The notes under the pieces are model-generated. The model was not told the DNA's origin. It searched no databases and was given only the letters and a program-made list of their open reading frames with translations. From Amoebidium appalachense (lineage: Eukaryota; Ichthyosporea), in the NCBI GenBank assembly GCA_963693365.1, contig CAVNZM010000003.1:13206001-13270000 (forward strand): 64,000 bases of DNA, read 5' to 3'. Below are positions 44,965 to 63,943 of the stretch, one piece after another (the first letter of the stretch is position 1; each line of letters starts with the position of its first letter). The translations under genes and the position numbers were made by a program.

Positions 44965-45303
44965 AAGAAAGAAAAAGAAAGAAAGAACGAAAGAAAGAAA
45001 AGAAAGGGGCAAAAAAAAAAAAAAGGGAAGGAAGGAAGGAATAGAAAAGAGAGAAGAGAAGAGAAGTACATGGCTGGCATCCTCAAAATCAGGCGCCATT
45101 AGAAGAACTTGAAATGATGTTAAAAATATGTGTTGCTTGTATATCTGATCGGTTTTGAAAGGCTACTGTTCTTTCTCCCGCTGACCCGTTTCTCACTCTC
45201 TTCCCTCTTCCCCCCTCCCCCCCACCCACCCACCCACCCCCACCCCCCCTCTCTCGTTTCCGTGCGCACATGCCCTGTAGCCACCTCTCCTCCCGGACAC
45301 ACA

Positions 45304-45334
<31 letters not shown>

Positions 45335-45437
45335 GTACAGCTCTGGCCGCTGCTGGTCGAGTGACACGTACAACCCCGTGCCGGGTGTGATGCCCAACGT
45401 CCCTGCTTCCCGCAACTACGAGGTATGTGTCCCTCTC

Positions 45438-45491
<54 letters not shown>

Positions 45492-45617
45492 TTTGTGGAT
45501 GACGTGGGCCTTCCCTGAGGATGGGCTCTGCTTATTATGCATACTCTTTATGTATGGCTTGCATTCTGCATCGTGTTATCCGTTGTTCTTGTGTACTTCG
45601 TACTTTATGACGCATTC

Positions 45618-45671
<54 letters not shown>

Positions 45672-46105
45672 CAATCATCGGGAACGCAGACGCACACACT
45701 CACACAGCACCAGTAATCCAACCGAGCCCATTACCAGAACCACGCCACACTCCAGAATTTCCACTGTGAAATAAATGAAGTAAAGAAACGAAGGAAACAT
45801 AGCTAGAGTTAAACCAAATGTGATGATATTGGAATGATATAAGAAAAAGAATTAGATGGTAGTTTTTATCAATTAGAAAGACCGTAGGGAAGGTGGTGGT
45901 AGTAGATGTATTGTCAGAGACGGGCTGACAAGACCATTACTTACCTGGCACATACGCACGCGTTACACACACACACACACGTGCACACTTTCACGTACGC
46001 ACATTACACACATCGCACATTTACACACATGCACACATGTTCATACAAGCGCATGCACTTACACTTACACCCATCCACCCACCTAGCCCTGCGCGCGCAC
46101 ACACA

Positions 46106-46153
<48 letters not shown>

Positions 46154-46456
46154 TTTCTGTCTTCAACACACCTACGGCACACATACATCCACACACACAC
46201 CTACACACACACACACTCTTCCACCTACGGCACACACGTACACATACACACACACACACGTACACAGGGTGGGTTCGGTAGCGCGCTCATGCTCAAGGAT
46301 CTCGGATTGGCCAGCGGTGCCGCCCATGACGTGAAAGCCTCGATCCCATTGGGCGCCCTTGCGCAGCAGATCTACACAACTATGTGCGCACATGGTTACG
46401 CAAACAAGGATTTCGGCGCTGTGTATGAATTCCTTGCTGGCGCAACCAAGAAATAA
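39679..46456 (+). CDS. HIBADH: 3-hydroxyisobutyrate dehydrogenase, 10 exons, complete
   Basis: Oxidises 3-hydroxyisobutyrate to methylmalonate semialdehyde with NAD in mitochondrial valine breakdown. Exons: 39679-39751, 40657-40682, 41368-41461, 42089-42219, 42743-42785, 43583-43675, 44071-44204, 44744-44865, 45341-45422, 46268-46456. Phases join exactly to 328 residues (human about 336). Residues 1-30 ([14 protein letters not shown]...) lack acidic residues and look like a mitochondrial presequence. The NAD-binding GFIGLGNMG is at 35-43, the substrate motif DAPVSGGVGG spans exons 6-7, and catalytic K201 lies in AAKICNNM. The C-terminus has [11 protein letters not shown] and GGFG. All introns modelled are GT-AG. 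Exon 2 is a 26-base microexon, chosen because it alone restores phase and supplies the residues before VGFIG. Exons 1-2 are the least certain part; exons 3-10 are firm. Confidence 0.9.
39752..40656 (+). other. HIBADH intron 1
   Basis: Donor GTAAGT, acceptor AATACAG. It holds C-rich blocks at 39929-39955 and 40009-40090, a CACACA block at 40431-40610, and C-runs at 40361-40400. ORFs here are Pro and His/Thr repeats and are not genes. Confidence 0.6.
40683..41367 (+). other. HIBADH intron 2
   Basis: Donor GTGTGT, acceptor TTTTGTAACAG, a conventional pyrimidine-rich end. Contains C-runs at 40738-40756 and 40771-40780, a short (TG)n at 41142-41170 and G-runs at 41207-41224. Confidence 0.6.
41642..41775 (+). 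repeat. Intronic sense repeat, copy a (diverged)
   Basis: Matches the family core GAGGATGGGCTCTGCTTAT, then CGCATACT, a diverged middle, then GCGTACTTCGTAC and GCATTCAAACCCC, and runs into a C tract. It is in HIBADH intron 3, same orientation as the gene. Confidence 0.65.
42226..42465 (+). repeat. Degenerate 20-bp minisatellite in HIBADH intron 4
   Basis: About twelve imperfect units of the form ACCTGCCTTATTTGGGAAT, starting six bases after the exon 4 donor. Units differ by substitutions and small gaps. Confidence 0.65.
43166..43445 (+). repeat. Intronic sense repeat, copy b (full length)
   Basis: The longest copy, in HIBADH intron 5. The 5' part has TATCTGAGTTGG (43215-43226), like a tRNA-type A box, and GATCGAAAC (43249-43257), an exact match to the B-box core GWTCRANNC. 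A C-run of about 40 (43279-43318) is inserted between two copies of GTGGATGAC. The 3' part is GAGGATGGGCTCTGCTTATT to TTTTTGACGCATTCAAA, followed by C14. Same orientation as the gene. Confidence 0.75.
43735..43805 (+). repeat. (TA)n and (GGTGTG)n in HIBADH intron 6
   Basis: A (TA)n array of about 36 bases followed by five GGGTGT units, downstream of a C-run and (CA)n at 43687-43712. Confidence 0.75.
43896..44003 (+). repeat. Intronic sense repeat, copy c
   Basis: GAGGATGTTCTCTTCTTATT, ATGCATACTCCTTTATGTGTGG, a middle part and CTTCGTACTCTATAGCACATTC. It is preceded by a C36 tract. HIBADH intron 6, same orientation as the gene. Confidence 0.7.
45066..45128 (+). repeat. Decayed duplicate of HIBADH exon 8 3' edge
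   Basis: ATGGCTGGCATCCTCAAAATCAG then GCGCCATTAGAAGAA and GATGTTAAAA align in order with the last 23 bases of exon 8 (CTGGCTGGCATCATCAACACAAG), its donor side (GTACAGTTAAAAGCAA) and GGTGTTAAAA. The donor GT is GC here. Separated from the exon by a long A tract (44924-45010). Confidence 0.65.
45494..45620 (+). repeat. Intronic sense repeat, copy d
   Basis: GTGGATGACGTGGGCC, then GAGGATGGGCTCTGCTTATT through CTTCGTACTTTATGACGCATTCAA, flanked by C tracts of about 50 on each side (45439-45491 and 45620-45669). HIBADH intron 9, same orientation as the gene. Confidence 0.8.
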
Positions 46457-47890
46457 GTGATGGGTAGGGGGAATTATTGGCGGTAAGATTTGGAGCATGT
46501 AAAATGCCCCCAAAAAGGGGAAAAGAAAGGGCAAGCGATTTTTTTAAAGGGGGGTTTTGTGGTTCTGGTAGCTGCATTCCCCGCCTTTTTTTTGTTGCTG
46601 TGTTGTGTTGTATTGTCATTATTTCTGTTTTTGTTCTTTTCTTTTGTTTTTTTGTTTCTTGTTTTTCTTTTTTTCTTATGTGGTGGGAGAAAGACTGGCC
46701 GCTTTAAGCGTCAGACACTTACACATGGAGTGGCTATAGGATACAAGATTCCCCTTGTAGCCTTTAAGTTATGCACTGTACACTTGACACGTCTTTGTGG
46801 AAACACATTTTTTCTGCATAGGGATTCATTCAAAATGCATTATTATTCATATGTATTCCACACACACCGTGGTGCTTTAGCATTATATTATTGGTAGAAT
46901 GATATTACCAGATTGTTTGTAAGCATATAGATGACGACTTATTGAGTAGTCGGGGCATGATGGGGTGCACCTCAATGATTTATTGTGCAAGTGCTTGTAG
47001 GCCTAGTTTTCTTCCGCCTTTTGCAAGCCCCTTTGACAGGCCGAGCGCTGCCACCGTGACGGCATAATTGTGTAGTAATAAAAGGGAGACACAAATGCAA
47101 GTACACGTGTATACACATTCACCCAAGTGTACACACACGCGCGCATAAATACAGACACTCGACAACGAGGGCAAAAGAAAAGGAAAGATCAAAAAACGAA
47201 CAACAAACTGAGAATTCGAACAAGAAAATCCAAATCATCTCGAGCGCTAATTAGTAGCTTTAGCCGCAGCAAGCTTGAAGCTCGTGGCATTGTTTCTGAA
47301 ACCAACGCCAGCTCCTATTAGTGTTTTCATCCATATCCAAGCGAGCAAAGCAACCCCATTTGCTCACTTTTTCTGTTCTCGTCCTTTTCATTTTTTCGAA
47401 CAAAGGTTGTTGTGACAAAACTTTTGTGCTATAGATCTGTTTTGTTGTTGTAGTGGCGCTGCGCACGCCTTTTTATTGGCTCTTGATAGAGTCCAATGTA
47501 ACAGATAAGCATCAAATTTAGTTCACCAATAATAATTTATACAAAATCTAAATTCTACATAATAACAGTAAAACACTCAGAAGATTTATTTTAGTTGGCC
47601 ATGTCAGCAACAAAAACGCCCGTTCATCTGGCGCCAAAATCACATACGGACTTTCTATTGGTTGCTCATTCCAAGGAATTTGGCAAACAAAAACTTTGAG
47701 CCTGCAGCTACCTCAGGCCTTGCGGCCACGGGGCCAAAAACTGAAAACAACTTCTGTTTAGCCTTCAGTCATCCGCGCCTTCATATGCTTTTGCCTTCCA
47801 TAGGATATTCTCAATCTTTGTGCGGTGAGCTAACCGCAAAAAAATATAAGTAACTTAGGGTCTTAGTAACCCCATTCCTCTGGCCGGAAA
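46457..47890. other. Spacer between HIBADH and the S28 peptidase gene
   Basis: No gene supported. A T-rich stretch (46590-46680) follows the HIBADH stop and may contain its 3' UTR. AAAAAATATAAG at 47839-47850 lies about 45 bases before the peptidase ATG and may act as its TATA element. Confidence 0.4.
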
Positions 47891-56088
<8,198 letters not shown>

Positions 56089-56774
56089 ATTGCGGTGGCG
56101 GCCTCTTAGGAAAACAAAAAAAGAAATAGAAAAATCTGAGAAAACTAGCAGTGCAAAAAATGTTGATTAATATTTTAGTGCGAGTGGGTGGACCTGAGCG
56201 CTTAGTTTGAGTTACAAGCATGGACAGGTAATGGCCGTGGATGTCTATTAGTATTATGGGGTGGCAATCTAAGACTATAGTTCGTGAATTCTTGCTCTAC
56301 GTATATGCAGATACCCATACGCTTGTGACTGTATGAAGGTGGGAGTAGGCATATAAGGGTTATGACATAGGCCGTGTAAACAAACCGTTTATTAGATTGG
56401 TGAATTTTTCGCTGGTGGGGAAATGCCAAAAAAATTAGTTACTGATTTCCAAATTTGTCCAGAACCCAACATGTAGGGTGATTGCCGAAGAAGTTCGAGC
56501 CTTTTTTTTTTTTTTTTTTTTCCCTCCAGAAATTTTAAACTGACCTAAAATTGCTGGTAGTGGCTTTTTGTGTAAATTTTTTTTAGCACTTTTTATGTAC
56601 AGTAAATGATTGGCAGCATGTGTTTTTGTATCCAATACCTGGGCTGAAAACACATCAAGTCATGAAGTTTTGCACACGTGGGGCAGTGCTCCTCCGATCA
56701 AGTGAACGTTCCACTTGGACTACAGACCTCTAGATGACCCCCCTACCCCCTCCCCCTCCCCCCCCCCTCCCCTC

Positions 56775-56805
<31 letters not shown>

Positions 56806-56860
56806 AAATAAAAATAAAAAAAAATAAAAAAATAAAAATAAAAAATAAAAACGCCGCTGC

Positions 56861-56913
<53 letters not shown>

Positions 56914-57980
56914 ACACCCACACCGTGACACACACACACACACACGTGGCACCACCACCTCTACCCAAAAGAAAATTTTGAGCCAAAAAAAGAAAAGAAA
57001 AACTAAGGACAGTGGTGCTCATGTGAACCGACACTTGTCATATATATACGGGGACACAGAGATCTGATCAGATGGATAGCTAAAGATAGACACGACGACA
57101 TTCATATCTTTACCGCAAGTAATTACACAGCTTATAAACCCTGAGAACATAACAAAATACATGTACATATAACACACAGATACACACGTGCATATGTACA
57201 CACACATGCCCAGGCAGGCACACACGCACATACACCCACACAAACATGTACCGTAAAAATATATGATGCGTGCATGTACGTCAGACCATGCATAAGGCAA
57301 AATGTGACTGAATCCCTCGAGGATCCTCACGTACGTGGTCCAATTTGGTCTAGAATAAGCAGGCCTAGTTTGACGTGCGAGCGGCCGGCCGTTTCCTTGC
57401 GTATATTTTCTTTTTCTTGTGTGTGTGTGTGGTGATGGTGGTCGTGCTGAGCCCAGGGTAGCTGGTGGGGGTGCCCCCGAGGGGAGAGCGGGGGGGAGGG
57501 GGGGCTTTGAGAGCAGGCGGCACAATAATGAGTGCACGCATGTGTATTTAGGGTCTTTATTTGGTCTAGTACTATTATTAGACCACACACGCATCATGGC
57601 TTGGTCTTATATTACAGCTCCGAAGGGAAACGATTCACATGCATCCCAGTTTTTACACATAAATAACCATCCTACTCGCTCAAAAATACCGCCCTACCCG
57701 ACTACATTCGTTACTCAGAAATGCCTACAGTAGAGCACATTACATAAACATGAAGGAAGAAAGTCAGGAATAAAAAAGCAAAAAAAAGAAAGCAAAAAAA
57801 ACAGAAAAAGTTCTGACTCATCCAAAGTTACGAGTGTTCACCCATGCAAATGTGTGCTATGTGCCATAAAAACATATTTCGTAAGGCACGCCAACAACCA
57901 CACATTTTTTCATAAGTGCACAGCAACAATCCCCACCCCTTCACATCCGTTCCAAAAGCTTTAACTTTGACGTTATAAAT
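56089..57980. other. Convergent intergenic region S28/PSAT
   Basis: No gene supported. It holds a T-run (56502-56521), a C-to-A junction with TAAAAA repeats (56773-56850), (CA)n at 56865-56945 and a (TG)n at 57419-57432. ORFs on the minus strand at 57019-57597 have no recognisable features. Confidence 0.45.
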
Positions 57981-59809
57981 TTAAGCCGAGTTCCTGGCCT
58001 GGAAATCCTTCATGAATGCAACCAGCGCCTCCGTCTCATCCACAGTGATGGCGTTGTAGAGGGAGGCACGGATGCCACCAACGGACCTGCGGGAGAAAAA
58101 AACGGAATATTGTCAGAAAAACCGGGAAATGGCCCAGAATTGCATACTTATAGCGCATACGCACCTTCAAAAGAGAGTGGAGGGTGGAACCCCGTTTTAG
58201 ATACCCTACACGTAAAAGATGGAAAGGTAAAAAAAAAAAAATAATAAAAAGAAAACAAAAAAATAAAAAAGAATCAACAAGAAAACAACGACCCCCCCCC
58301 CCCCCCACACACACACACACACACGCACAAAAAAAAAAAAAGAAAAGAAAAGAAAGGAAGAGAAAGAACGAAACAAAGATGGAAGAGCGGCTCGGAAGGG
58401 GGATGGGGGGGGGGGGGGGTTCTATTCGAATAAGCAAAATTATGCACAAACCAATCACTCGGGAAGGGAGGATGAAAGGGGGATCCGATCACATTATTAA
58501 TCAGATATGCAAAATTACGGAAAGAAAGGGGGTTTCCAATCGAATTTGCAAAATTACGCACCTGTGGCCCTTTAGCTGCTCCATGCCCGCAGCAAGCGCC
58601 TCTTTAACGAACTTATCCTCCAGGGTCTCGTCTTTAATGCGGAATGGAATGTTCATGCGGGAACGGAAACCCTCACGAACAGTGCCGCGGTAGAACCCGT
58701 CAGACTCGGCAATGGTCTTGTAGAGGAGGCCGGATTTCTGGTCGGCACGGCATGCCATCTCTGTAGAGGGAAAGCTATTATTGAAAGGGGAACAAGGGGA
58801 CAAAGATGATGGAAAAAAACCAAAAAGAAAACGGAAAAAAAGGAGATAGTCGTGGCAGGGGGCGCACGTGTGTGCGTGTGCGTGTGCGGGGGGAGGGGGA
58901 GGAGGGGGGGTTTTGAATGCGTCAAAAAGTACGAAGTACACAAGAACAAACGGATAACACGATGCAGAATGAAAGCCATACATAAAGAGTATGCATAATA
59001 AGCAGAGCCCATCCTCAGGGGGGGCCCACGTCATCCGCAGTACCCGAGTTTCGACCTATTCCCCTCGTTAACGAACCCCAACTCAGATACTGTTTCACTT
59101 GAACATGAGTAGGTCACCCGTCTTGATCAGAGACGAGCAGGGTTGCTTATGCAGGCAAGGGCAGTGGGAAAGGCCGGGGGTTAAAGTTGCAGCAGTAAGC
59201 AAAAGCAAGAAAAATATAGATAGGAACTCAGGAGACGGGGCTTCTAGGAAGCTCCCCCGTCGATACCTAAGTCGATACTTCCCTGGCTAACATAATACAC
59301 CAGCTGAAAAGAATTAAGTCCCGAAGGCCGCAGAATTCGGGAGGAGGGGGGGGGGGGGGGGGGGGGGGGGCACGCACAGGCGAGAACTAGCCCACTAGAC
59401 ACATACAAAAACAACAAGCATGCCAAACCCACCGGTGTATCATACGGTGTATGTGTGTGTGTACATGTCTGTGCCTTTGTCTGCTCCATGTGTTTGGGGC
59501 AGGGCGGGGGGCGGGGGGCGGGGCGGGGGCAGGGGGGGGGGGGGGGTATTAAAGATATAAACGTACCCTCGACACCGCCAGACTCCTTAATCCACTTGAA
59601 GACGAGGCCAGTCATGTAGATGCTGTGGGTGGAGGGGGAGGGGGAGGGGGAGGGGGGGGGGGGGGGGGGGGGGAGGGTTAGATAACACCAAGTGTGTACC
59701 GATAGAAAACCCATCCATTGTAGGAGATCAACTCATTCCCAGCGTATCAGTTCAATCCGTCCACTTCGCCGGGCGTGGGCGGGTTGTCAAGCCCCGGACC
59801 CGGACCCGG

Positions 59810-59845
<36 letters not shown>

Positions 59846-60343
59846 TAACCCGAAGACTTGGGTGACCACAAAGCCTTCGCGTGGGCATATCAGGGATAAC
59901 TAAGGGGCAAGTCGGCATATTTCCACCACACTGTCTAATCCAATTGCACATAATGTGTATGCACGTGGGCGTGGAGGTGGGTGGGTGGGTGGGGGGGGAG
60001 GGAGGTTTCACTCACGCGAAGGTGGGGGGAGTGTTGTAAAGGGACTTGTCACCAGCCATGGTCTGGGGGGAACAAGACAGGGTTAGCGGTGTAGCATGTG
60101 TGGGTTTGGGGAGAGGAGGGGGTAGAAGGAGAGAGACAGCGCAGGGGGAGGGGAGGGGGAGAGAGAAAGAGAGAGAGATGGGGGGAGGGGGGAAGTGTGT
60201 GTGTGTGTGTGTGTGTGAAAGAGGGAGACGGATAGAGAGCGAGAGAGTGGGTTCGAGGGAAAATCTGAGAGAAGGAGGGAGGGAGAGGGGGAAAGAGAGT
60301 GTGTGTTTTACCCCGGTGGTGGTGGTGGTGGTTGTTGTTTCCC

Positions 60344-60374
<31 letters not shown>

Positions 60375-61015
60375 ATGAGGGTTATGCCAACATACTAGTG
60401 TGCACCTTGTAGTAAAACATAGTGATCCGTAGTGAATCTGCCCCCACCCCCCCACCTTCTCCCCACCACAAAAAAAGGAAAATACACAAACTCCACGCCA
60501 CATCAGCGAATTGAGCCCGACGGGCCCCAGAAGGGTAGAGAGAGAGAGAGGGGGGGGGGGGGGGGGGGGGGGAACGGAGGGGGAGAGAGAGAGAGAAGAG
60601 ATAGAATAATGGAAAGATAGACAGAGAGAACGCCTCGCAGGGAGGTGTGTGTTTGTGTGTGTGTGTGTTGAGGGAAGGGAGTAAGGAAAGATGAAAAAAA
60701 AAGCCAGTGCACACCTTGTAATTGAGCATGGCGGGACAGACAGATAGGCAGTGTCCGAACCGAACGTAAAACATAGTGCTGTATAGAGCATCTAACGTAA
60801 AACATAGTGCTGTATAGAGCATCTAACCCTCCCCCCCCCCCCCCCCGGGCCCCCCTCTCTCGCTCAATCTTTCTCTCTGTCTTGGGGCCCGTGGGCCAAT
60901 ACTTGCTCATGTGGCACGCAGTTTCTGTACTTACCTTTTTTTCTTTTTTCTTTTCTTTTTATTGGTATTATTATTATTATTATTATTACTACTACTACTA
61001 CTTTTTTTTTTTTTT

Positions 61016-61046
<31 letters not shown>

Positions 61047-61406
61047 GGGGGGATGATGAGAAACATGCCAGTGCCCACCTTGTAGTTGAGCATGGTGGGG
61101 CAGATGGGCAGTGCGCTGCCAATCAGATCCTTGCGAATGATGCAAATGGTAACACCGGAGGGCCCAACATTCTTCTGCGCACCCGCATACACCATGGCAA
61201 ACTTGGTGACGTCAAACGGGCGGGAGCAGAAGTTGGAGGACATGTCGGCAATCAGGGGGACTCCCTTGGTGTCGGGGATGTCGGCAAACTCAACACCTGT
61301 GTACATGTGTACGTGTGTGTGTGTGGGGGGGGGGGGGGGGGGGGGGGGGGGGAGGAGGGGTGGGAAAGGGGAGGGTGTGGTGGTGGAAAGGGATGGGAGG
61401 GGTGTG

Positions 61407-61449
<43 letters not shown>

Positions 61450-61751
61450 AAGGGAAAGGGGGAGGGGGGGGGGGGGGGGGGGGCAGAATGGAAGAGAGGG
61501 AGGAAGGGGGGGGGGGAGGGGGGTTTAGAAATTGGTACACGGGTATGACGTAAAAATCACAAGCCACAACGCAAAGGCGTAAAGGGACACAGGAAATAAA
61601 ATATTCAGGTGAGCCCGATCTCCGAGGCAAGGGGGGGGGGGAGGGGGGGGGGGGGGGGGGGGGGGGAGGGGGAGACACGGGTACAGTTACAACCCATACA
61701 CAACTCCACAGATTGTTACAGATGTGTTCCTTCCCTCCCCCCCTCCCTTCC

Positions 61752-61782
<31 letters not shown>

Positions 61783-61917
61783 ACAAACGCAAAAATGAAA
61801 ACTCGTCGCAGTAGTAGACATCTATTCGCGCGCGCGCACACACACACACACATAAACACACCCCACCACCACCACCACAAATTTACACCCAACCACCCCC
61901 CTTCTCTACTCCCCCCC

Positions 61918-61968
<51 letters not shown>

Positions 61969-62224
61969 ACACACGCACCATGGACAGTCTCGTTGTCTCA
62001 GTAGCAGACGTATATTGACACACAACACACAACACACACGTACACACACACACACACACACAACCCCCCACACACACACACGCACCATGGACCGTCTCGT
62101 TGTCGCAGTAGTAGACATATGCTGCGTTGGGCGTCAGGTTCCACTCCGACTGGGCAGGGATGCCGGTGTACTCCTTGGTCTTGGGCAGAACATGGTTGAC
62201 CTTGCAGTACTTCTCAGCCTGAAA

Positions 62225-62298
<74 letters not shown>

Positions 62299-62500
62299 GA
62301 AGTGTGAGAATGGAGAGAAACAAATGTAGGGATGACAGTGCGGGGTACGGAATTGTTTGGGGGGGGGGGGGGTTGAAAGGCATAAAAGAGCACGAAGTAA
62401 AAATTCACGACGGACAAACACGGTGCGATGCAGAGCACACAAAAAGATTCTGTCTTCTGAGCAGAGCATATCCTCAGCGGGCCCGAGTCATCCAAGGAAA

Positions 62501-62539
<39 letters not shown>

Positions 62540-63365
62540 GTGGGTGTGGGTGTGAAAACCGACACGTACATACACGCAGAAAAACCTACCAGTCCCCATT
62601 CCCACCTCCCTCCACCCACCCACAAACACCCACACACCCACACCCACACACACACAGGGTAGTGTTTCAGGAGACCAATCTAGGTAGTTGGAAATGTGAT
62701 GATGGGTGTGTGTGTTTGGGGGGCGGGGGGGGGGGTTATTATGTGAATTGCAGGGGGGTTTATCATGTGAATTTCAGACCCACCTCCTCTGCGGCCTTCT
62801 TGGACCAAACACCGGTGACAACGTAGTCCACGGTGCTCTCCTGGCCCTGCAACAAGGAAATTTCATCGGTCAGAATCATTGCACCCTACCTCCCCCCCCC
62901 CCCTCAGCAAACCACCATCCCTCGCCCTCCCTGTTTCTCTCACTCCTTCGCTTTCTGCCCCCCTCTCCCCCTCTCCCCTTCCGTCCCCCCCCCCTCCCCC
63001 CACCACCACCACCATCCCTCACATCCACCCAATCATAGACACATGGCTTTTTTTTTTTTTTACCCTTCAAGGTTCTTCATCCCTCCCTCCCTCTTTCCTC
63101 CCCGCCTCCCCCTTCCCCCCCCCCCTGCAGATGTCCTCTTCCTCCTTCCTTCTAAGTTTGTGCCCCCTCTCCCCATCCCCCCTTCGTGAAAGACCCGAAA
63201 AACATCCTATTCTGACTTTGAAAACCAACGCCCCTAAACCGGGGGGAAGGGGGAGGGGGAGGGGGGAGGTCCCCACGCACCTTTGTGAAGTTAAGGGGGA
63301 TGGCAGCAAACTGAGTGGTGGCACCGCCCTGAAGGAAAAGAACCTCATAGGTGTCGGGGATGTTC
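57981..63365 (-). CDS. PSAT1: Phosphoserine aminotransferase, partial (3' eight exons)
   Basis: A PLP enzyme of serine biosynthesis that makes phosphoserine from 3-phosphohydroxypyruvate and glutamate. Exons in transcript order: 63281-63365, 62784-62846, 62086-62218, 61079-61296, 60016-60062, 59567-59622, 58562-58760, 57981-58086. All junctions are GT-AG and phases fit. Motifs in order: [67 protein letters not shown], the PLP lysine in [25 protein letters not shown], and [14 protein letters not shown] near the end. The first exon seen begins with the last base of a codon, so the N-terminal exon(s), roughly the first 70-80 residues with the FNAGPA-type start, lie beyond the right edge; 63366-64000 shows none of them. 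Introns contain duplicated exon edges and two sense repeats. Confidence 0.92.
58087..58561 (-). repeat. PSAT last intron with repeated donor-side motif
   Basis: Read in gene direction, the donor GTGCGTAATTTTGCAAATTC (58541-58561) is echoed by CGTAATTTTGCATATCTGAT (58500-58519) and GTGCATAATTTTGCTTATTC (58428-58447). Plus-strand G-runs at 58406-58419 and C-run plus CACACA at 58291-58325. No gene inside. Confidence 0.6.
58911..59140 (-). repeat. Intronic sense repeat, copy g (nearly full length)
   Basis: Minus-strand copy of the family with the whole 5' part: CTCTGATCAAGACGGGTGAC, TATCTGAGTTGGGG and GGTCGAAACTCGGG, then the core to GACGCATTCAAAA and a C-run. It lies in the PSAT intron between exons 59567-59622 and 58562-58760, in the direction of the gene. 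Confidence 0.8.
60396..60757 (-). repeat. Two decayed copies of PSAT exon (61079-61296) 3' edge
   Basis: In gene direction, CCATGCTCAATTACAAGGTG with TGCACTGG (60706-60757) and ATGTTTTACTACAAGGTGCA with CACTAGTATG (60396-60425) align with the true exon end CCATGCTCAACTACAAG and its donor side GTGGGCACTGGCATG. The nearer copy also preserves CACTGCCTATCTGTCTGTCC opposite CACTGCCCATCTGCCCCACC. Confidence 0.8.
60480..60940. repeat. Inverted repeat in PSAT intron
   Basis: TTGGGGCCCGTGGGCC-type sequence with TGATGTGGC and AGTTT-TGTA words (60887-60940, plus) is matched in inverted orientation at 60480-60537. Between the arms lies a 31-bp direct repeat (ACGTAAAACATAGTGCTGTA twice, 60766-60827). Confidence 0.55.
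60966..61052 (-). repeat. C-run, A-run and trinucleotide repeat after PSAT donor
   Basis: In gene direction, C of about 27 is followed by A of about 23, then (AGT)n and (AAT)n. It begins 27 bases after the donor of exon 61079-61296. Confidence 0.75.
61799..62018 (-). repeat. Two decayed copies of PSAT exon (62086-62218) 3' edge
   Basis: In gene direction, GACAACGAGACTGTCCATGG with TGCGTGTG (61974-62000) follows TACGTCTGCTACTGA and aligns with the exon end TATGTCTACTACTGC and GACAACGAGACGGTCCATG plus donor GTGCGTGTG. A shorter copy lies at 61799-61830. Each sits between (CA)n/(TG)n arrays. The nearer copy has a TGA in frame. Confidence 0.8.
62219..62296 (-). repeat. C36-T33 pyrimidine block at a PSAT acceptor
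   Basis: In gene direction, about 36 Cs then about 30 Ts run into GCTTTTCAG, the acceptor of exon 62086-62218. It is an extreme polypyrimidine tract. Confidence 0.75.
62373..62495 (-). repeat. Intronic sense repeat, copy h (diverged)
   Basis: In gene direction, GAGGATATGCTCTGCTCAGA, a diverged middle with CTCTGCATCGCACCGTGTTTG, then ACTTCGTGCTCTTTTATGCC and a C-run. PSAT intron between exons 62784-62846 and 62086-62218, in the direction of the gene. Confidence 0.65.
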
Positions 63366-63909
63366 CTGTAGATGAAGGAGATGAAGGGAAAATGGAGGGG
63401 GGGGGGGGGGGAGGGGTTAGAATGCGGGAAAACATGGTCTGTCTTGGTGAAAACAGGGCACCGGGGATAAGGGGGAGGGAATCCCTGTCCTCCCCCCTCC
63501 CAAAACCCTGTTCGTCCTTAGACGTGCGTGAAAGGTTTTGCTTTAGCCTGTCCATGGATTTTCGGTGTATCCAGGGTAAAAGTAAATGTGGTCTGCACAA
63601 CTTGTAGTTGTGTGGACAGTGTGTGTCTGTGTGTGTGCGTGCTTGTGAACTTTGGCATGTAACGTGATCTTTTTTAACTGGCCCTGAGAGGAAACAGGTG
63701 ATTGAGCGAGGGCAGAGGGAGGGGGGGGAATAAAGCAATAGTGATCGTTGAGTGTGTGGATAGTCGAGGCTACCGTTATGCAGGGAATAAGCTAAGCGCT
63801 AGTTCACGGGTGCAAGAAAGAAGGGGGGTTGCGGGCAGGGGAAGGTGTGTGGGTGTGTGTTGTGTGACGGTGGTGGCGGTTGTCACTAGTGGTGGTGGTG
63901 GTGGTGGTG

Positions 63910-63943
<34 letters not shown>

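Noticed and set aside
57019-57597. 192-codon minus-strand ORF
   Set aside because: No motif, mixed composition and no splice or family support; probably chance.
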